Source: Muricoccus roseus
GTDB taxonomy: Bacteria; Pseudomonadota; Alphaproteobacteria; Acetobacterales; Acetobacteraceae
Direction: 5' to 3'
Assembly (NCBI RefSeq): GCF_900141905.1
Contig: NZ_FQZF01000003.1
Span: 1 to 64,000, forward strand
Length of the DNA: 64,000 nucleotides
The first letter of the stretch is position 1; each line of letters opens with the position of its first letter. Position numbers and translations under genes: made by a program. The notes under the pieces are model-generated. The model did no database searches, was not told the origin of the DNA, and saw only the letters and a list, made by a program, of their open reading frames with translations. This document shows, one piece after another, positions 52,169-61,032 of this stretch.

Positions 52169-53020
52169 TTATCCCGGTCTTTGTCCGAGGCGGAATGCGG
52201 TCGCGGGTTCGGGCTGGAATGGCGGCAGGCGGCCAAGGCGGTTTTCGATCAGGGCGAAGATCACGGCCCCGCCGGGTGGACGCGGCAGCAGCCGCCCCGC
52301 CGGATCGGTCGCATAGCGGGTAACGGTCACGGCATCGGCCACATTGCCGCCCACCGCCTCGGCCATGCCGGGAGAAACGCGAACCACGATATCGCAATGC
52401 ATGGGCCGGAATTCGCCGGCTTCCGGCAGGCGCTCCCGCCAGGAAGCCAGGGGGCGCGAAGATCGGTCGGCGCAGATCAGGTCGCCCGGCGCGGGAGCAC
52501 GGGCGGCGGGATCATGCGGGATGAACGGCGCGCGGTCCGGGAATTCGGCGGCATCCCGCAGGATGGCATCGAGATAAAACGCATGGGCGGCGGACGCATG
52601 GAATTCCCGCTGATCCACCCCGGCCGTCCGCATGACATAGGACACGAAGGCCGCCGACCAGGCCGGATCGGACCACACGCCGCGCCCGGGCTGCCCGGCC
52701 AGCTGGGCGGACCAGAGGGCGCGGTTGCGAGCGACCGCCGCCTCGGCCTCCGCATCCGGCACCGCGCGCCAATAGGCAAGCACGCGGGGAAAGGCTTCGA
52801 TGGAGCCCTCGGCGCCGGGCGGGAGGCGCGGCAGGCCAGGCCCGGCGATCAGCCCGCCCCACTCCCTCCATTCCGCCTCGGCGATGCGCAGGATCCGGTC
52901 CCGCACCGATGGCGGATAGGCGACCGGCGCCTCCCGCACCACCGGCGGCGCGGCGCAACCCGCCACGGCCAGGAGCATGGGGAGCGCCGCCGACAGAGCC
53001 GCCCGCCAGGCCCGGGCCAC
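52169..53020 (-). CDS. DUF2272 lipoprotein
   Basis: A 283-residue protein. The GTG at 53020 gives a lipoprotein signal (MARAWRAALSAALPMLLAVAGC). A TTG at 53041 that overlaps the upstream stop is an alternative. DUF2272 features: AEWREWGG, VWSDPAWSAAFVSYVMRTAG, FHASAAHAFYLDAIL, and the HCDIVVRV with a GNVADAVTVT end. The fold is NlpC/P60-like in appearance, with Cys, His and Asp candidates, so an amidase or peptidase role in the envelope is possible but unproven. Confidence 0.8.
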   Translation of the reverse strand: MARAWRAALSAALPMLLAVAGCAAPPVVREAPVAYPPSVRDRILRIAEAEWREWGGLIAGPGLPRLPPGAEGSIEAFPRVLAYWRAVPDAEAEAAVARNRALWSAQLAGQPGRGVWSDPAWSAAFVSYVMRTAGVDQREFHASAAHAFYLDAILRDAAEFPDRAPFIPHDPAARAPAPGDLICADRSSRPLASWRERLPEAGEFRPMHCDIVVRVSPGMAEAVGGNVADAVTVTRYATDPAGRLLPRPPGGAVIFALIENRLGRLPPFQPEPATAFRLGQRPG

Positions 53021-53037
53021 TGCCCGGGCGGGCTTCG

Positions 53038-54909
53038 TCAAGCGGCAACCCCGCCTGCGGTGAGCGCCACCTCGTCCGGCGAAAGAACCGCGAGGAGAAG
53101 GGCGGCGGTGCTCGGCGCGTCCGGCTCGCCCGTCTCTCCCGGCAGGACGTCCAGCCGGTCCTCCAGGGCACGAAGACGGCCGGACAGCAGCTGGAGGCAG
53201 GTATCCCGGACCGCCGCGGCCTGGGCCAGCGTTTCCGCGTCCGGGTCCAGCCGGCCGGTGCGGGCCACGAGCTCGACCGCCCGCACACCGCGCAGAACGG
53301 CGGCCAGGGCGCGGGTGGAGGGCGGCGTCTCGGCTGGCGTGCCGGCCAGCACCGGGCCGTTCGGATCCAGCGCCATCACGGCGCGCCGCAGCGCCTCCAG
53401 CAGCCAGGGCTCGGCGATTTGGGTCGCGGCGCGGGCCAGGGCGAGAAGGGCGGCGCCATGCTCCGTGAGGTCCTTGCCGATGGCGCCTCCGGCCGATGCG
53501 GCGGCGATGAGCTGCCCCAGAAGCTGGCGCAGGCGCCGCCCCTCGCGCGGGAGGCCGTTGGCGCGCCACAGGGCATCGAGCCCAAGGGCCAGGGGGGCGA
53601 GTTCGGAAGCCGGAAGAGGCGTTGTTTCCTCGTCCGGAAGGGCGGCGAGCTGGCGGTCCATCGCTTCCCGCAGGCGAGACAGGCGGTCGCGTGCCATAGG
53701 CGGGGTAAAGGCCGGCGCGTTCAGCAGCACGGCGGCCATCGCGGCGAAAGGCGCCCCGATGCCCGCCTGGCCCGGGTCTCGGCCGGCCAGCGCCTCGGGG
53801 TTGCGCAGCAGGCGCAGCGCCGCCTCCGGCGTACCGGGAGCGACGCCCCGGGCAAGGAGCCGGTCTTCGCGCAGCGTCGCCGAGCCGCTGCGCGGGACGT
53901 CGGGAAGGGTGTGCCGGAGCACGAGCCAGTGGGGGCTCCCGTTGCGCGAATAGAGGCGCGTGCTGAACACGGACTCCCCGGCGCGCGGGCGGATATGCAG
54001 GGCCAGCGCCTCCCCTTCCGGGCCAGCCTGCCAGAGATGGAGGGAATCGATGGCGCCCTGGGCGACCAGCTCCTCATCCGGGAAGGGCTCGGCGGGGCGG
54101 CGGGCCTGGGTGCCGGCGCGGCCGACCGAGACATGGGCGGGCGTGACCGCCCCTTCGGAGAGCGCGTCCACGCCCGTGGTCAGGCGCACGCCGGTCAGCC
54201 CCGCCTTCGGGCCGGCCCGAAGGACGACGCTGACGCGGAGCAGCGGATCGGCCGCGGAAACGCGGTACTCGTAGCGGAGCGTGGCGGCCAGGACGGTGAG
54301 GCCGGGAACCGGGGTCAGGTGCAGCGCGCTCTCATGCCACATCAGGACGCTGGCACCCTCGGGCTGCACGCCCTGGGCGGTGATCGCCTCCTCCACATCG
54401 AGGGTGCGGGCGCGGAGGGCAAGGCGGCCGATCAGGCCGGCCACGCCGCCCTGAAGGCGGAGGCGCGCCATGTTGCCGGTGTGCAGCACGTCGCTTTCCC
54501 GCCCCTCGCCGCGAAGGCGCTGGCGCAGGACACCGTGGGAGAGGTCGCCGGTGAACTCGTGCCACGGGGTGAGCACGCGCAGGTCACGCGGGTCGCCGCG
54601 CAGGATCTCGGCACGGGGCGCCGCGGGCGGGATGATACCGCGCGGCGGCGGACCGGCCTCCTCCGACATGGCGACCACGAAGGAAACCACCGAATCGGCC
54701 AGGGCGGGATCGGCCGCCCGCAGGGCGGGGATCGCCATCAGCTCGGCCGCGATCGCGTTGTCGAGGGTGCGGAGTGGCGTATTGGCGCCGGCATTGGCGC
54801 TGTGCGCCAGGCCGGATAGGGGCTGGCCGTCCATGCTCACCTGCCGGAGCATCCGGCGCAGGGAACCGAGGAGCCGGTCACGCTCCTGGACGTGCAGCAG
54901 GTCAGGCAT
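53038..54909 (-). CDS. Large hypothetical protein
   Basis: A 623-residue protein I cannot place. It starts MPDLLHVQERDRLLGSLRRM, has no signal peptide or membrane segment, and shows a beta-rich middle (RLRGEGRESDVLHTGNMARL, VSAADPLLRVSVVLRAG) and a helical C-terminal third (RDRLSRLREAMDRQLAALPD). A segment at 130-330 has the alternation of a carbohydrate- or protein-binding sandwich. It is the upstream partner of the DUF2272 lipoprotein gene with little or no spacer, so the two probably act together. Confidence 0.7.
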   Translation of the reverse strand: MPDLLHVQERDRLLGSLRRMLRQVSMDGQPLSGLAHSANAGANTPLRTLDNAIAAELMAIPALRAADPALADSVVSFVVAMSEEAGPPPRGIIPPAAPRAEILRGDPRDLRVLTPWHEFTGDLSHGVLRQRLRGEGRESDVLHTGNMARLRLQGGVAGLIGRLALRARTLDVEEAITAQGVQPEGASVLMWHESALHLTPVPGLTVLAATLRYEYRVSAADPLLRVSVVLRAGPKAGLTGVRLTTGVDALSEGAVTPAHVSVGRAGTQARRPAEPFPDEELVAQGAIDSLHLWQAGPEGEALALHIRPRAGESVFSTRLYSRNGSPHWLVLRHTLPDVPRSGSATLREDRLLARGVAPGTPEAALRLLRNPEALAGRDPGQAGIGAPFAAMAAVLLNAPAFTPPMARDRLSRLREAMDRQLAALPDEETTPLPASELAPLALGLDALWRANGLPREGRRLRQLLGQLIAAASAGGAIGKDLTEHGAALLALARAATQIAEPWLLEALRRAVMALDPNGPVLAGTPAETPPSTRALAAVLRGVRAVELVARTGRLDPDAETLAQAAAVRDTCLQLLSGRLRALEDRLDVLPGETGEPDAPSTAALLLAVLSPDEVALTAGGVAA

Positions 54910-55049
54910 GCGGCCGCGGCCTCGTCGGGATCTGGATCACTCGAGCCATGCTAGAGCGGATCGCCCCTGGCTGGAATGATGCCCAGGTGAAAATCCATCG
55001 GGTCCAAAGGGCGCCCGCCGGAAAACGCGGCCTTCCGGCGGCTCCCGGC

Positions 55050-55114
55050 CGGTCGGCCCCGTCGGTCCGCCCCATCGGTCAGTCCCGTCGGTCAGCCTCA
55101 TCGTCAGTCGGTCA
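55050..55114. repeat. 13-bp tandem repeat at the 3' end of tctC
   Basis: Four tandem units of pattern CGGTCNGYCCCRT (55050-55062, 55063-55075, 55076-55088, 55089-55101) followed by a partial copy and a repeat start, ending inside the last codons of the tctC gene. The unit is not a multiple of 3. Confidence 0.7.
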
Positions 55115-56078
55115 GGCGCACCCCGGTCGCGCGCGCGATCTCGCCCCAGCGGGCGCTCTCGGCGGCGATGAAGCGGGTGATGGAGGCAGGGTCGCGCGCC
55201 TCCATGGAGAAGCCCGCGGCCGCGACGCCGCGCCGGACCGTCTCGTCCCGCTGCGCCTCGGCCAGCGCGGCCGCGATACGCTCTACCACCGCATCGGGCG
55301 TGGCGCGCGGGGCGAAGAGGCCGTTCCAGACAGGCAGCGCAAAGCCGGTAATGCCGGCCTGCTCGAAGCTGGGAACCACCGGCAGCAGCGGGTCGCGGGC
55401 CGGGCCGGTGACGGCCAGCGGGATGACCTTGCCCTCCCGGATCAGGGGAAGGGCCGAGCCGATCGCGGCCACCATCGCGTCCAGCCGGCCCGCGGCGATC
55501 TCGACCAGCGCCTGGGGGGCGCCGCGATAGGGAACGTGCTGCGCCTTCAGCCCGGCCTGCTGCGAGAGCCCGGCCATGAAGAGATGGCTGGCCGAGCCGG
55601 CGCCGACGCTTCCGTAGTTGATGTCCTGCGTCTTCGCCTGGGTGATGAAGCCGGCCAGGTCGGTCGCCAGCCCGGGCCTGACGACCAGCACCTGCATGGA
55701 GACGCCGAGGAAGCCGACGGGGCGGAAATCCCGGTCGGGGTCGAAGGGAAGGCGGTCGGTCAGGTGCTTGTTGATGGAGATCGGGCCGTTGCCGGCCACG
55801 AAGAGGGTGCTGCCATCCGGCGCCGCGCGCGCCACCAGCTCGGCGGCCAGGATGCCGCCGCCGCCGACCCGGTTGTCCACCACCACGGGCTGGCCGAGCG
55901 TGGTGGAGAGCGAGGCGCCGTAGAGCCGAGCCAGCGTGTCCGGCGTGGTGCCCGCGGGGAACCCGACCACGACGCGGAGCGGGCCAGGCTGCGACTGGGC
56001 CTCGGCGCCGGCGGCAAGGGCCAGCCCCGCGGGCAGGGCGAGCAGCAGCCTACGGCTGATCCGGTGCAGTGGCGCCAT
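55104..56078 (-). CDS. Tripartite tricarboxylate transporter receptor (Bug/TctC family), second copy
   Basis: A 324-residue periplasmic receptor with a signal peptide (HRISRRLLLALPAGLALAAG). Motifs RVVVGFPAGTTPDTLAR, VVDNRVGGGGILAAELVA and YGSVGAGSASHLFMAG are family loops. No tctAB genes are near. It is only distantly like the copy at 4584 and probably binds another carboxylate. Transcribed alone between a hypothetical gene and the coenzyme block. Confidence 0.92.
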   Translation of the reverse strand: MAPLHRISRRLLLALPAGLALAAGAEAQSQPGPLRVVVGFPAGTTPDTLARLYGASLSTTLGQPVVVDNRVGGGGILAAELVARAAPDGSTLFVAGNGPISINKHLTDRLPFDPDRDFRPVGFLGVSMQVLVVRPGLATDLAGFITQAKTQDINYGSVGAGSASHLFMAGLSQQAGLKAQHVPYRGAPQALVEIAAGRLDAMVAAIGSALPLIREGKVIPLAVTGPARDPLLPVVPSFEQAGITGFALPVWNGLFAPRATPDAVVERIAAALAEAQRDETVRRGVAAAGFSMEARDPASITRFIAAESARWGEIARATGVRLTD

Positions 56079-56195
56079 GACGTCGTTCCCCCTTTTCGCG
56101 GTCCGAACCGCTTCGTTCCCGCGAGATAGAGCCGGCGCAGGCCGGGCGGCAAGCCGGCGCCGGAAAGGGGCGCCGGAAGGCGGGGTGCCCGGCGC

Positions 56196-57086
56196 CTACT
56201 TCACCTCTTCGCCCGGCATGGCGCCGAAGAACTCCGCCCGCTTCAGCCAGCCCCGATGCTCGCCGACCTGCACCTCGCACCAGGCCTGCCCGGCCTCGCA
56301 GAGGCGGATGCGGCCGAGGACGCCGGGCTTCAGCCGGGCGACGACATTGGCATTCTCCTCCGGACGGCGGCGCAGGACGCGCTCCTCACCGGTGACGACG
56401 AAGGTGCGGCGGCCGGTGAGGTTAGACTGGTGCACCCAGCCCTCGGTGCCCTCCATGTCCCGGATCCGGCGCCACAGCTCGAACTCGCGGATGATCTCCA
56501 CAGGAAGCTCACGGCGCTGGTAGGTCCACTCGATCGGGTAACGCGTGCCGGGACCAGCCCGCATGTTCACCTCGTCGGCGCGAAGGGCGGCGAAGCGCGG
56601 CAGAGGGAGGTTAGTGACAGGGCCGATGCTGGGCTGCGGCTCCGGCGGCGGGGCAGGCGCGGGCTGCGGCGCGGCCGGGGCCGCGGCACCGGCGGCCGCG
56701 CCCGCGGCTGCCCCGGCCGCGGCTGCCGCAGCGGCCCTCCGGCGGTTGGGCTGGGATTGCTGGGGAGAGACGGTGCGCGGCGAGGCCGCGCCCGGCTGGG
56801 CCTGAGCGGGGCGCCGCGGCGGGGAGCCGGCCGCCGGCCGGGCGGGGGCCCGGGCCGGAGCCGGAGCGGCGGAGCGGTTGCCCTCCGCCCGGACAGCCGG
56901 ACGCGGAGAGGCGGCCGGCCGAGCGGGCTGCGCCGGGGCAGGCGGCGATGCGGCAGAAGGGGCGGCCGAGGAGGGAGCGGCGGGTGCAGCCTGCCGCGGT
57001 ACGGGAGGCGGCAGCGTGCCTGTCTGACCCCAAACCTGGACGGGGAGGGCGAGCAGCAACGGCAGGACGGGAAAAAAGCGTCTCAT
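56196..57086 (-). CDS. SH3-domain periplasmic protein with Ala/Pro-rich linker
   Basis: A 296-residue protein with a signal peptide (MRRFFPVLPLLLALPVQVWG), then a long low-complexity region of Ala, Pro and Arg (about 25-150) and two SH3-like units (RADEVNMRAGPGTRYPIEW, GTEGWVHQSNLTG; later RPEENANVVARLKPG, EHRGWLKRAEFFG). It belongs to the DUF1058/SH3_4 group. Likely spans the periplasm to bind peptidoglycan or partners. Confidence 0.88.
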   Translation of the reverse strand: MRRFFPVLPLLLALPVQVWGQTGTLPPPVPRQAAPAAPSSAAPSAASPPAPAQPARPAASPRPAVRAEGNRSAAPAPARAPARPAAGSPPRRPAQAQPGAASPRTVSPQQSQPNRRRAAAAAAAGAAAGAAAGAAAPAAPQPAPAPPPEPQPSIGPVTNLPLPRFAALRADEVNMRAGPGTRYPIEWTYQRRELPVEIIREFELWRRIRDMEGTEGWVHQSNLTGRRTFVVTGEERVLRRRPEENANVVARLKPGVLGRIRLCEAGQAWCEVQVGEHRGWLKRAEFFGAMPGEEVK

Positions 57087-57140
57087 CAGGTCCGATCAGG
57101 CGCAAACACCGCACCGCCGGTCAAGCGGGGGAGAAGCGGT

Positions 57141-57512
57141 TCAGAGGGAGAGCAGCTGGCCATCCCGCACGGCGCCGAGGAAGGTGATGACTCCCGCCAC
57201 CTCCACCGCTTCGGAGAGGTCGGGGGCGGCGAGGCCCTCGGCGCGCATCCCGGCCTCGCAGGCGATGAGACGAAGGCCGAGTTCGGTGGCCGCCTCCCAG
57301 AGCGCCGCGATGCCGGCGACACCCCGCTCCGCGAGAAGCGCCTCGCGCGGGTCGGCCAGAAGGGGCGTGTCGCGCCGGAACAGGGCGAGACCGGCATTGG
57401 TGGCGAAGAGGGTCACGGGCCGGCCAATGGCGGCGGCGCCCGTCGCCAGGACCAGGGAGTAATGCGCGGGCTCATGCCCCGCGCCGCGCAGGAGGATGCC
57501 GAGGGGGGTCAT
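57141..57512 (-). CDS. DsrE-family protein
   Basis: A 123-residue DsrE/TusD-like protein. The Rossmann-like fold starts PLGILLRGAGHEP and the conserved Cys sits in RLIACEAGMRAEG near residue 90. These proteins move sulfur or form part of sulfur relay. It overlaps the moeB-like gene by 4 nt (ATGA), which joins adenylation and sulfur handling in one transcript. Confidence 0.8.
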   Translation of the reverse strand: MTPLGILLRGAGHEPAHYSLVLATGAAAIGRPVTLFATNAGLALFRRDTPLLADPREALLAERGVAGIAALWEAATELGLRLIACEAGMRAEGLAAPDLSEAVEVAGVITFLGAVRDGQLLSL

Positions 57513-58303
57513 GGTCCCTCCCCGCCCCCGCAGAGTCGACAGGCGGGGTCGCGCTTCAGCCGGATCGTGCGGAAGCGGGTGTCTAACGCATCCCAGAGCA
57601 GGAGGCGGCCGGACAGGGATTCGCCGATCCCGAGAACCTCCTTCAGCACCTCGGTGGCCTGCAGCGTCCCCATCACCCCGGTGACGGCGCCGAGCACGCC
57701 GGCCTCACCGCAGGACGGGACGAGACCCGGCGGCGGCGGCTCGGGGTGGAGACAGCGGTGGCAGGGATGCGGGGCGCCGAGATGCGACTTGAAGGTGGAG
57801 AGCTGCCCCTCGAAGCGCAGCACGGCCGCCGAGACGAGCGGCCGGCCTAGCCGGTGGCAGCAATCCCCGAGGAGGAAGCGGGTGGGGAAGTTGTCCGTGC
57901 CGTCGCAGATGATGTCGTAGCGCGGAATCAGGTCGCGGGCGGTGGCCTCGTCCAGGCGGCACGCATGGGGCTCGATGGTGGTGAGCGGGTTCAGGGCGCG
58001 CAGCGTCGCGGACATGCTCTCCACCTTGGGCTGGCCGATGCGGTCGGTCCGGTGGGCCACCTGGCGCTGGAGGTTGGAGAGCTCCAGCGTGTCGTGGTCG
58101 ATCAGACCGATGGTGCCGATTCCGGCGGCCGCGAGATACATGGCGAGCGGCGAGCCAAGCCCCCCTGCCCCCACCACGAGCACGCGCGCCTGGCGCAGGC
58201 GCGCCTGGCCGATGGCGCCGACCTCCCCGAGGAGGATGTGGCGGGAGTAGCGATGGAGCTCGTCCTCGGAGAAATCGAGGTCGAGGGGTGCGGGACCGTC
58301 CAT
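57509..58303 (-). CDS. MoeB/ThiF/HesA-family adenylyltransferase
   Basis: A 264-residue E1-like enzyme that adenylates the C-terminus of a sulfur-carrier protein. RYSRHILLGEVGAIGQARL is the family opening, VLVVGAGGLGSPLAMYLAAA the nucleotide site, LQRQVAHRTDRIGQPK the crossover region, and the Zn site is two pairs, CHRC and CRLC. MoaD or ThiS partners are not adjacent. moeB or thiF cannot be separated by sequence here. Confidence 0.92.
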   Translation of the reverse strand: MDGPAPLDLDFSEDELHRYSRHILLGEVGAIGQARLRQARVLVVGAGGLGSPLAMYLAAAGIGTIGLIDHDTLELSNLQRQVAHRTDRIGQPKVESMSATLRALNPLTTIEPHACRLDEATARDLIPRYDIICDGTDNFPTRFLLGDCCHRLGRPLVSAAVLRFEGQLSTFKSHLGAPHPCHRCLHPEPPPPGLVPSCGEAGVLGAVTGVMGTLQATEVLKEVLGIGESLSGRLLLWDALDTRFRTIRLKRDPACRLCGGGEGP

Positions 58304-58345
58304 GGGCGGGATGTCGGCGCTCCGGGCCTGCGGGGCAAGCGCCGT

Positions 58346-58795
58346 TCAGCGCGTGCCTGTGCTGCCGAAGCCGCCGGCCCCGCGCGTCGTCTCCGGCAGC
58401 TCGGCTACCTCCTCGAAGGCGGCCCGGGTGACGGGCGCCAGCACCGCCTGGGCGATGCGCATGCCGCGCTCCACCGTGAAGGGCTCCGTGCCGGCATTCA
58501 GGACGATGACCTGCACCTCGCCGCGATAGTCCTCGTCGATGGTGCCGGGGGAATTGGGCAGGACGATCCCGTGCTTGAGCGCGAGGCCCGAGCGCGGGCG
58601 GATCTGCCATTCATGGCCGGGCGGCAGGGCGACACGGAGGCCGGTGGGCACCAGCGCACGGCCATTCGGCGGAATGGTGAGCGGGGCCGTCACAGCCGCC
58701 AGCAGGTCCATGGCGGCGGCGCCTTCGGTGGCATAGGCCGGAAGCGGCAGGTCCGCCGCATGCGGCAGGCGCAGCACCTGGATGGTGGCGCTCAC
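58346..58795 (-). CDS. dut: dUTP diphosphatase
   Basis: A 149-residue trimeric dUTPase. The five motifs are present in order: [16 protein letters not shown] (motif 2), APVTR... before it [13 protein letters not shown] (motif 3), [10 protein letters not shown] (motif 4) and [10 protein letters not shown] (motif 5). The start overlaps the coaBC stop by 4 nt. Confidence 0.97.
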   Translation of the reverse strand: MSATIQVLRLPHAADLPLPAYATEGAAAMDLLAAVTAPLTIPPNGRALVPTGLRVALPPGHEWQIRPRSGLALKHGIVLPNSPGTIDEDYRGEVQVIVLNAGTEPFTVERGMRIAQAVLAPVTRAAFEEVAELPETTRGAGGFGSTGTR

Positions 58796-60249
58796 GCCAG
58801 GGCCTCCGCCACGCGGTCGGCCAGCCGGGCGGCGACTTCCGCCTTGGGCAGCCGGGGCCAGTCCTCCACCCCGGCGGCCGTGACGAGATGGACGGTGTTC
58901 TCGGCGCCGCCCATGGCATCGCCCGAAACATCGTTGGCCACGATCCAGTCGCAGCCCTTGCGGGCGAGCTTGGCCCGGGCGTGCTCGATGACGCGCTCGG
59001 TCTCGGCGGCGAAGCCGATCACGAGGCGCGGGCGCTGCGGGTGGCGGGAAAGGGTGGCGAGGATGTCGGGGTTCGGCACCAGCGCCATCGGCGGCGCGGC
59101 GTCATCGGCCGGCTTCTTCATCTTCTGGGTGGCGGGTGCGGCCGGGCGCCAGTCCGCGACCGCGGCGGCGAAGACGGCGGCGTCGGCCGGCAGGGCGGCC
59201 TCGCAGGCGGCGAGCATCTCACGCGCGGTCTCGACGCGGACCACCGTCACGCCCGCCGGGTCCGGCTGGGTGACGGGGCCGGAGACGAGGGTGACACGAG
59301 CCCCAAGCGCGGCCAGGGCGGCGGCGATCGCATGGCCCTGCTTCCCGGAGGAACGGTTTGCCAGGTAGCGCACGGGGTCCAGCGGCTCATGGGTCGGGCC
59401 GGAGGTGACGAGCATATGGCGGCCGGTCAGCGGTAGCGTGCCGGGCTCCGTGTTGCGGATCGCATGCGGCGCGGGCCCCTGCGTCGCGGCATGGGATGCC
59501 GAGAAGGTCGAGGGTGCCGTCTCGGTCGGGTCGGCGAGGTGATCCACCGGGTGGGGATTGCCGTCGGTGAAGCTGGAGGGGCTGTCGCGGCGGCCGGCCG
59601 GCGGCGGCCGGCCCTCCTGCGCGGCGATCGCGGCGTCCAGCGCATCCTCCAGCGCCGCGTCGGGGGCACCGTGGTCGGTATCGGAGAGGAGGGCCTGAAT
59701 GGCCGCGAAAAGCGTGGCGGGTTCGGAGAGGCGGCCCGTGCCGCTCTCCGCCTCGGCCATCGGGCCGTCCTCCGGGCCGATGAAGGTCACGCCCCGGGCC
59801 ATGAGGGTGGCGATATTCGCGCCCGTGGCCGGATGGGCCCACATGCTCGGATTCATCGCCGGGGCGACGAGGACGGGACCACCCCAGGCCAGGAGGGCGG
59901 CGCCGGCGAGGTCATCCGCGAAGCCGGCCGCCATCCGGGCGATCCTGTCTGCCGAGGCCGGCGCGACCACCACGAGGTCGGTCTCCCGCGCCAGGCGGAT
60001 ATGGCCGCGGGCGGCCTCCTCCTCCAGCGACCAGAGATCCTGCGCGAGGGGGCGGCCGGTGATGGACTGCAGCGCATGGGGGGTGACGAAGCGGGCCCCG
60101 CCCGCGGTCAGCAGGCCCGTGACGGCCGCGCCGGCCTTGCCGAGGAGACGGGCCAGCTCAAGCGCCTTGTAGGCCGCCACCGAGCCGGAGACGATGAGGA
60201 GGATGCGCTTGCCGGAGAGGGTCACGGGCATGGTCACGGGCAGGCTCAC
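58792..60249 (-). CDS. coaBC: Bifunctional CoaBC (phosphopantothenoylcysteine decarboxylase and synthetase)
   Basis: A 485-residue protein of coenzyme A synthesis. The CoaC half (1-180) has the FMN flavoprotein segments [37 protein letters not shown] and [13 protein letters not shown]. The CoaB half (about 275-485) has [30 protein letters not shown] and ANDVSG. Between them lies an extra linker of about 85 residues ([20 protein letters not shown] and onward) with low complexity, so the protein exceeds the usual 400 residues. Overlaps ubiE and dut by 4 nt at each end. Confidence 0.94.
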   Translation of the reverse strand: MSLPVTMPVTLSGKRILLIVSGSVAAYKALELARLLGKAGAAVTGLLTAGGARFVTPHALQSITGRPLAQDLWSLEEEAARGHIRLARETDLVVVAPASADRIARMAAGFADDLAGAALLAWGGPVLVAPAMNPSMWAHPATGANIATLMARGVTFIGPEDGPMAEAESGTGRLSEPATLFAAIQALLSDTDHGAPDAALEDALDAAIAAQEGRPPPAGRRDSPSSFTDGNPHPVDHLADPTETAPSTFSASHAATQGPAPHAIRNTEPGTLPLTGRHMLVTSGPTHEPLDPVRYLANRSSGKQGHAIAAALAALGARVTLVSGPVTQPDPAGVTVVRVETAREMLAACEAALPADAAVFAAAVADWRPAAPATQKMKKPADDAAPPMALVPNPDILATLSRHPQRPRLVIGFAAETERVIEHARAKLARKGCDWIVANDVSGDAMGGAENTVHLVTAAGVEDWPRLPKAEVAARLADRVAEALA

Positions 60250-60989
60250 AGCCGCCAGCCCGAATGAATGGCCACGATGCCGCCGGAGAGGTTGCGCCAG
60301 GTGACGTTCTCGAGCCCGGCGGCGCGGAACATGCCGGCGAGTTCCTCCTGGTCCGGCATCATCCGGATGCTTTCGGCGAGGTAGCGGTAGGATTCGGAAT
60401 CCTGGGCGACGCGGGCGCCGATGGCGGGCAGCGCCTTGAAGCTCCAGGCGTCGTAAAGCGGGTTCAGCGCCGCGACCTGCAGGCGGGAGAATTCGAGGAC
60501 CAGGAAGCGCCCGCCCGGCCGCAGCACGCGGCGGGCCTCGCGCAGCACGGCGTCCTTGTCGGTGCAGTTGCGCAGGCCGAAGGCCATGGAGACACGCTCC
60601 ACCGAGCGGTCCGGGAAGGGCAGCTTTTCCGCATCGCAGCAGACGAAGTCGAGGCCGCTGGCGAGGCCGCGGGAAAGTGCCCTGCCCTGCCCCACATTCA
60701 GCATGGAATGGTTGATATCGGCCAGGATCACCCGGCCGGCGCCGCGTTCCTTCGAGAGGAAGGCGATGTCCCCGGTTCCGGCGGCGAGGTCCAGCAGCGT
60801 GTCGCGCGAGCCGGCGCCGATGGCGTTGACGAAGATGCGCTTCCAGACCCGATGCAGGCCGAGCGACATCAGGTCGTTCATCACGTCGTATTTCGGCGCC
60901 ACGCTATCGAAGACCTGTCGCACCATCCCGGCCTTCTCGGCGCGGGGGACGGGGGTGAAGCCGAAGTCGATCGTGTCGTTCTGGGACAT
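60246..60989 (-). CDS. ubiE: Demethylmenaquinone/ubiquinone C-methyltransferase
   Basis: A 247-residue SAM methyltransferase of quinone synthesis. I chose ATG 60989 (MSQNDTIDFGFTPVPRAEKA); the frame extends 14 codons upstream to 61031. KAGMVRQVFDSVAPKYDVMN and DLMSLGLHRVWKR are the UbiE signature, DLAAGTGDIAFLSKERGA the SAM site, and SMAFGLRNCTDKDAVLREAR the second signature. Overlaps coaBC by 4 nt. Confidence 0.96.
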   Translation of the reverse strand: MSQNDTIDFGFTPVPRAEKAGMVRQVFDSVAPKYDVMNDLMSLGLHRVWKRIFVNAIGAGSRDTLLDLAAGTGDIAFLSKERGAGRVILADINHSMLNVGQGRALSRGLASGLDFVCCDAEKLPFPDRSVERVSMAFGLRNCTDKDAVLREARRVLRPGGRFLVLEFSRLQVAALNPLYDAWSFKALPAIGARVAQDSESYRYLAESIRMMPDQEELAGMFRAAGLENVTWRNLSGGIVAIHSGWRL

Positions 60990-61032
60990 GGGGGCCAGGA
61001 TAGGCCCGGGGGCGCGTGCCGTCACGGGCACC

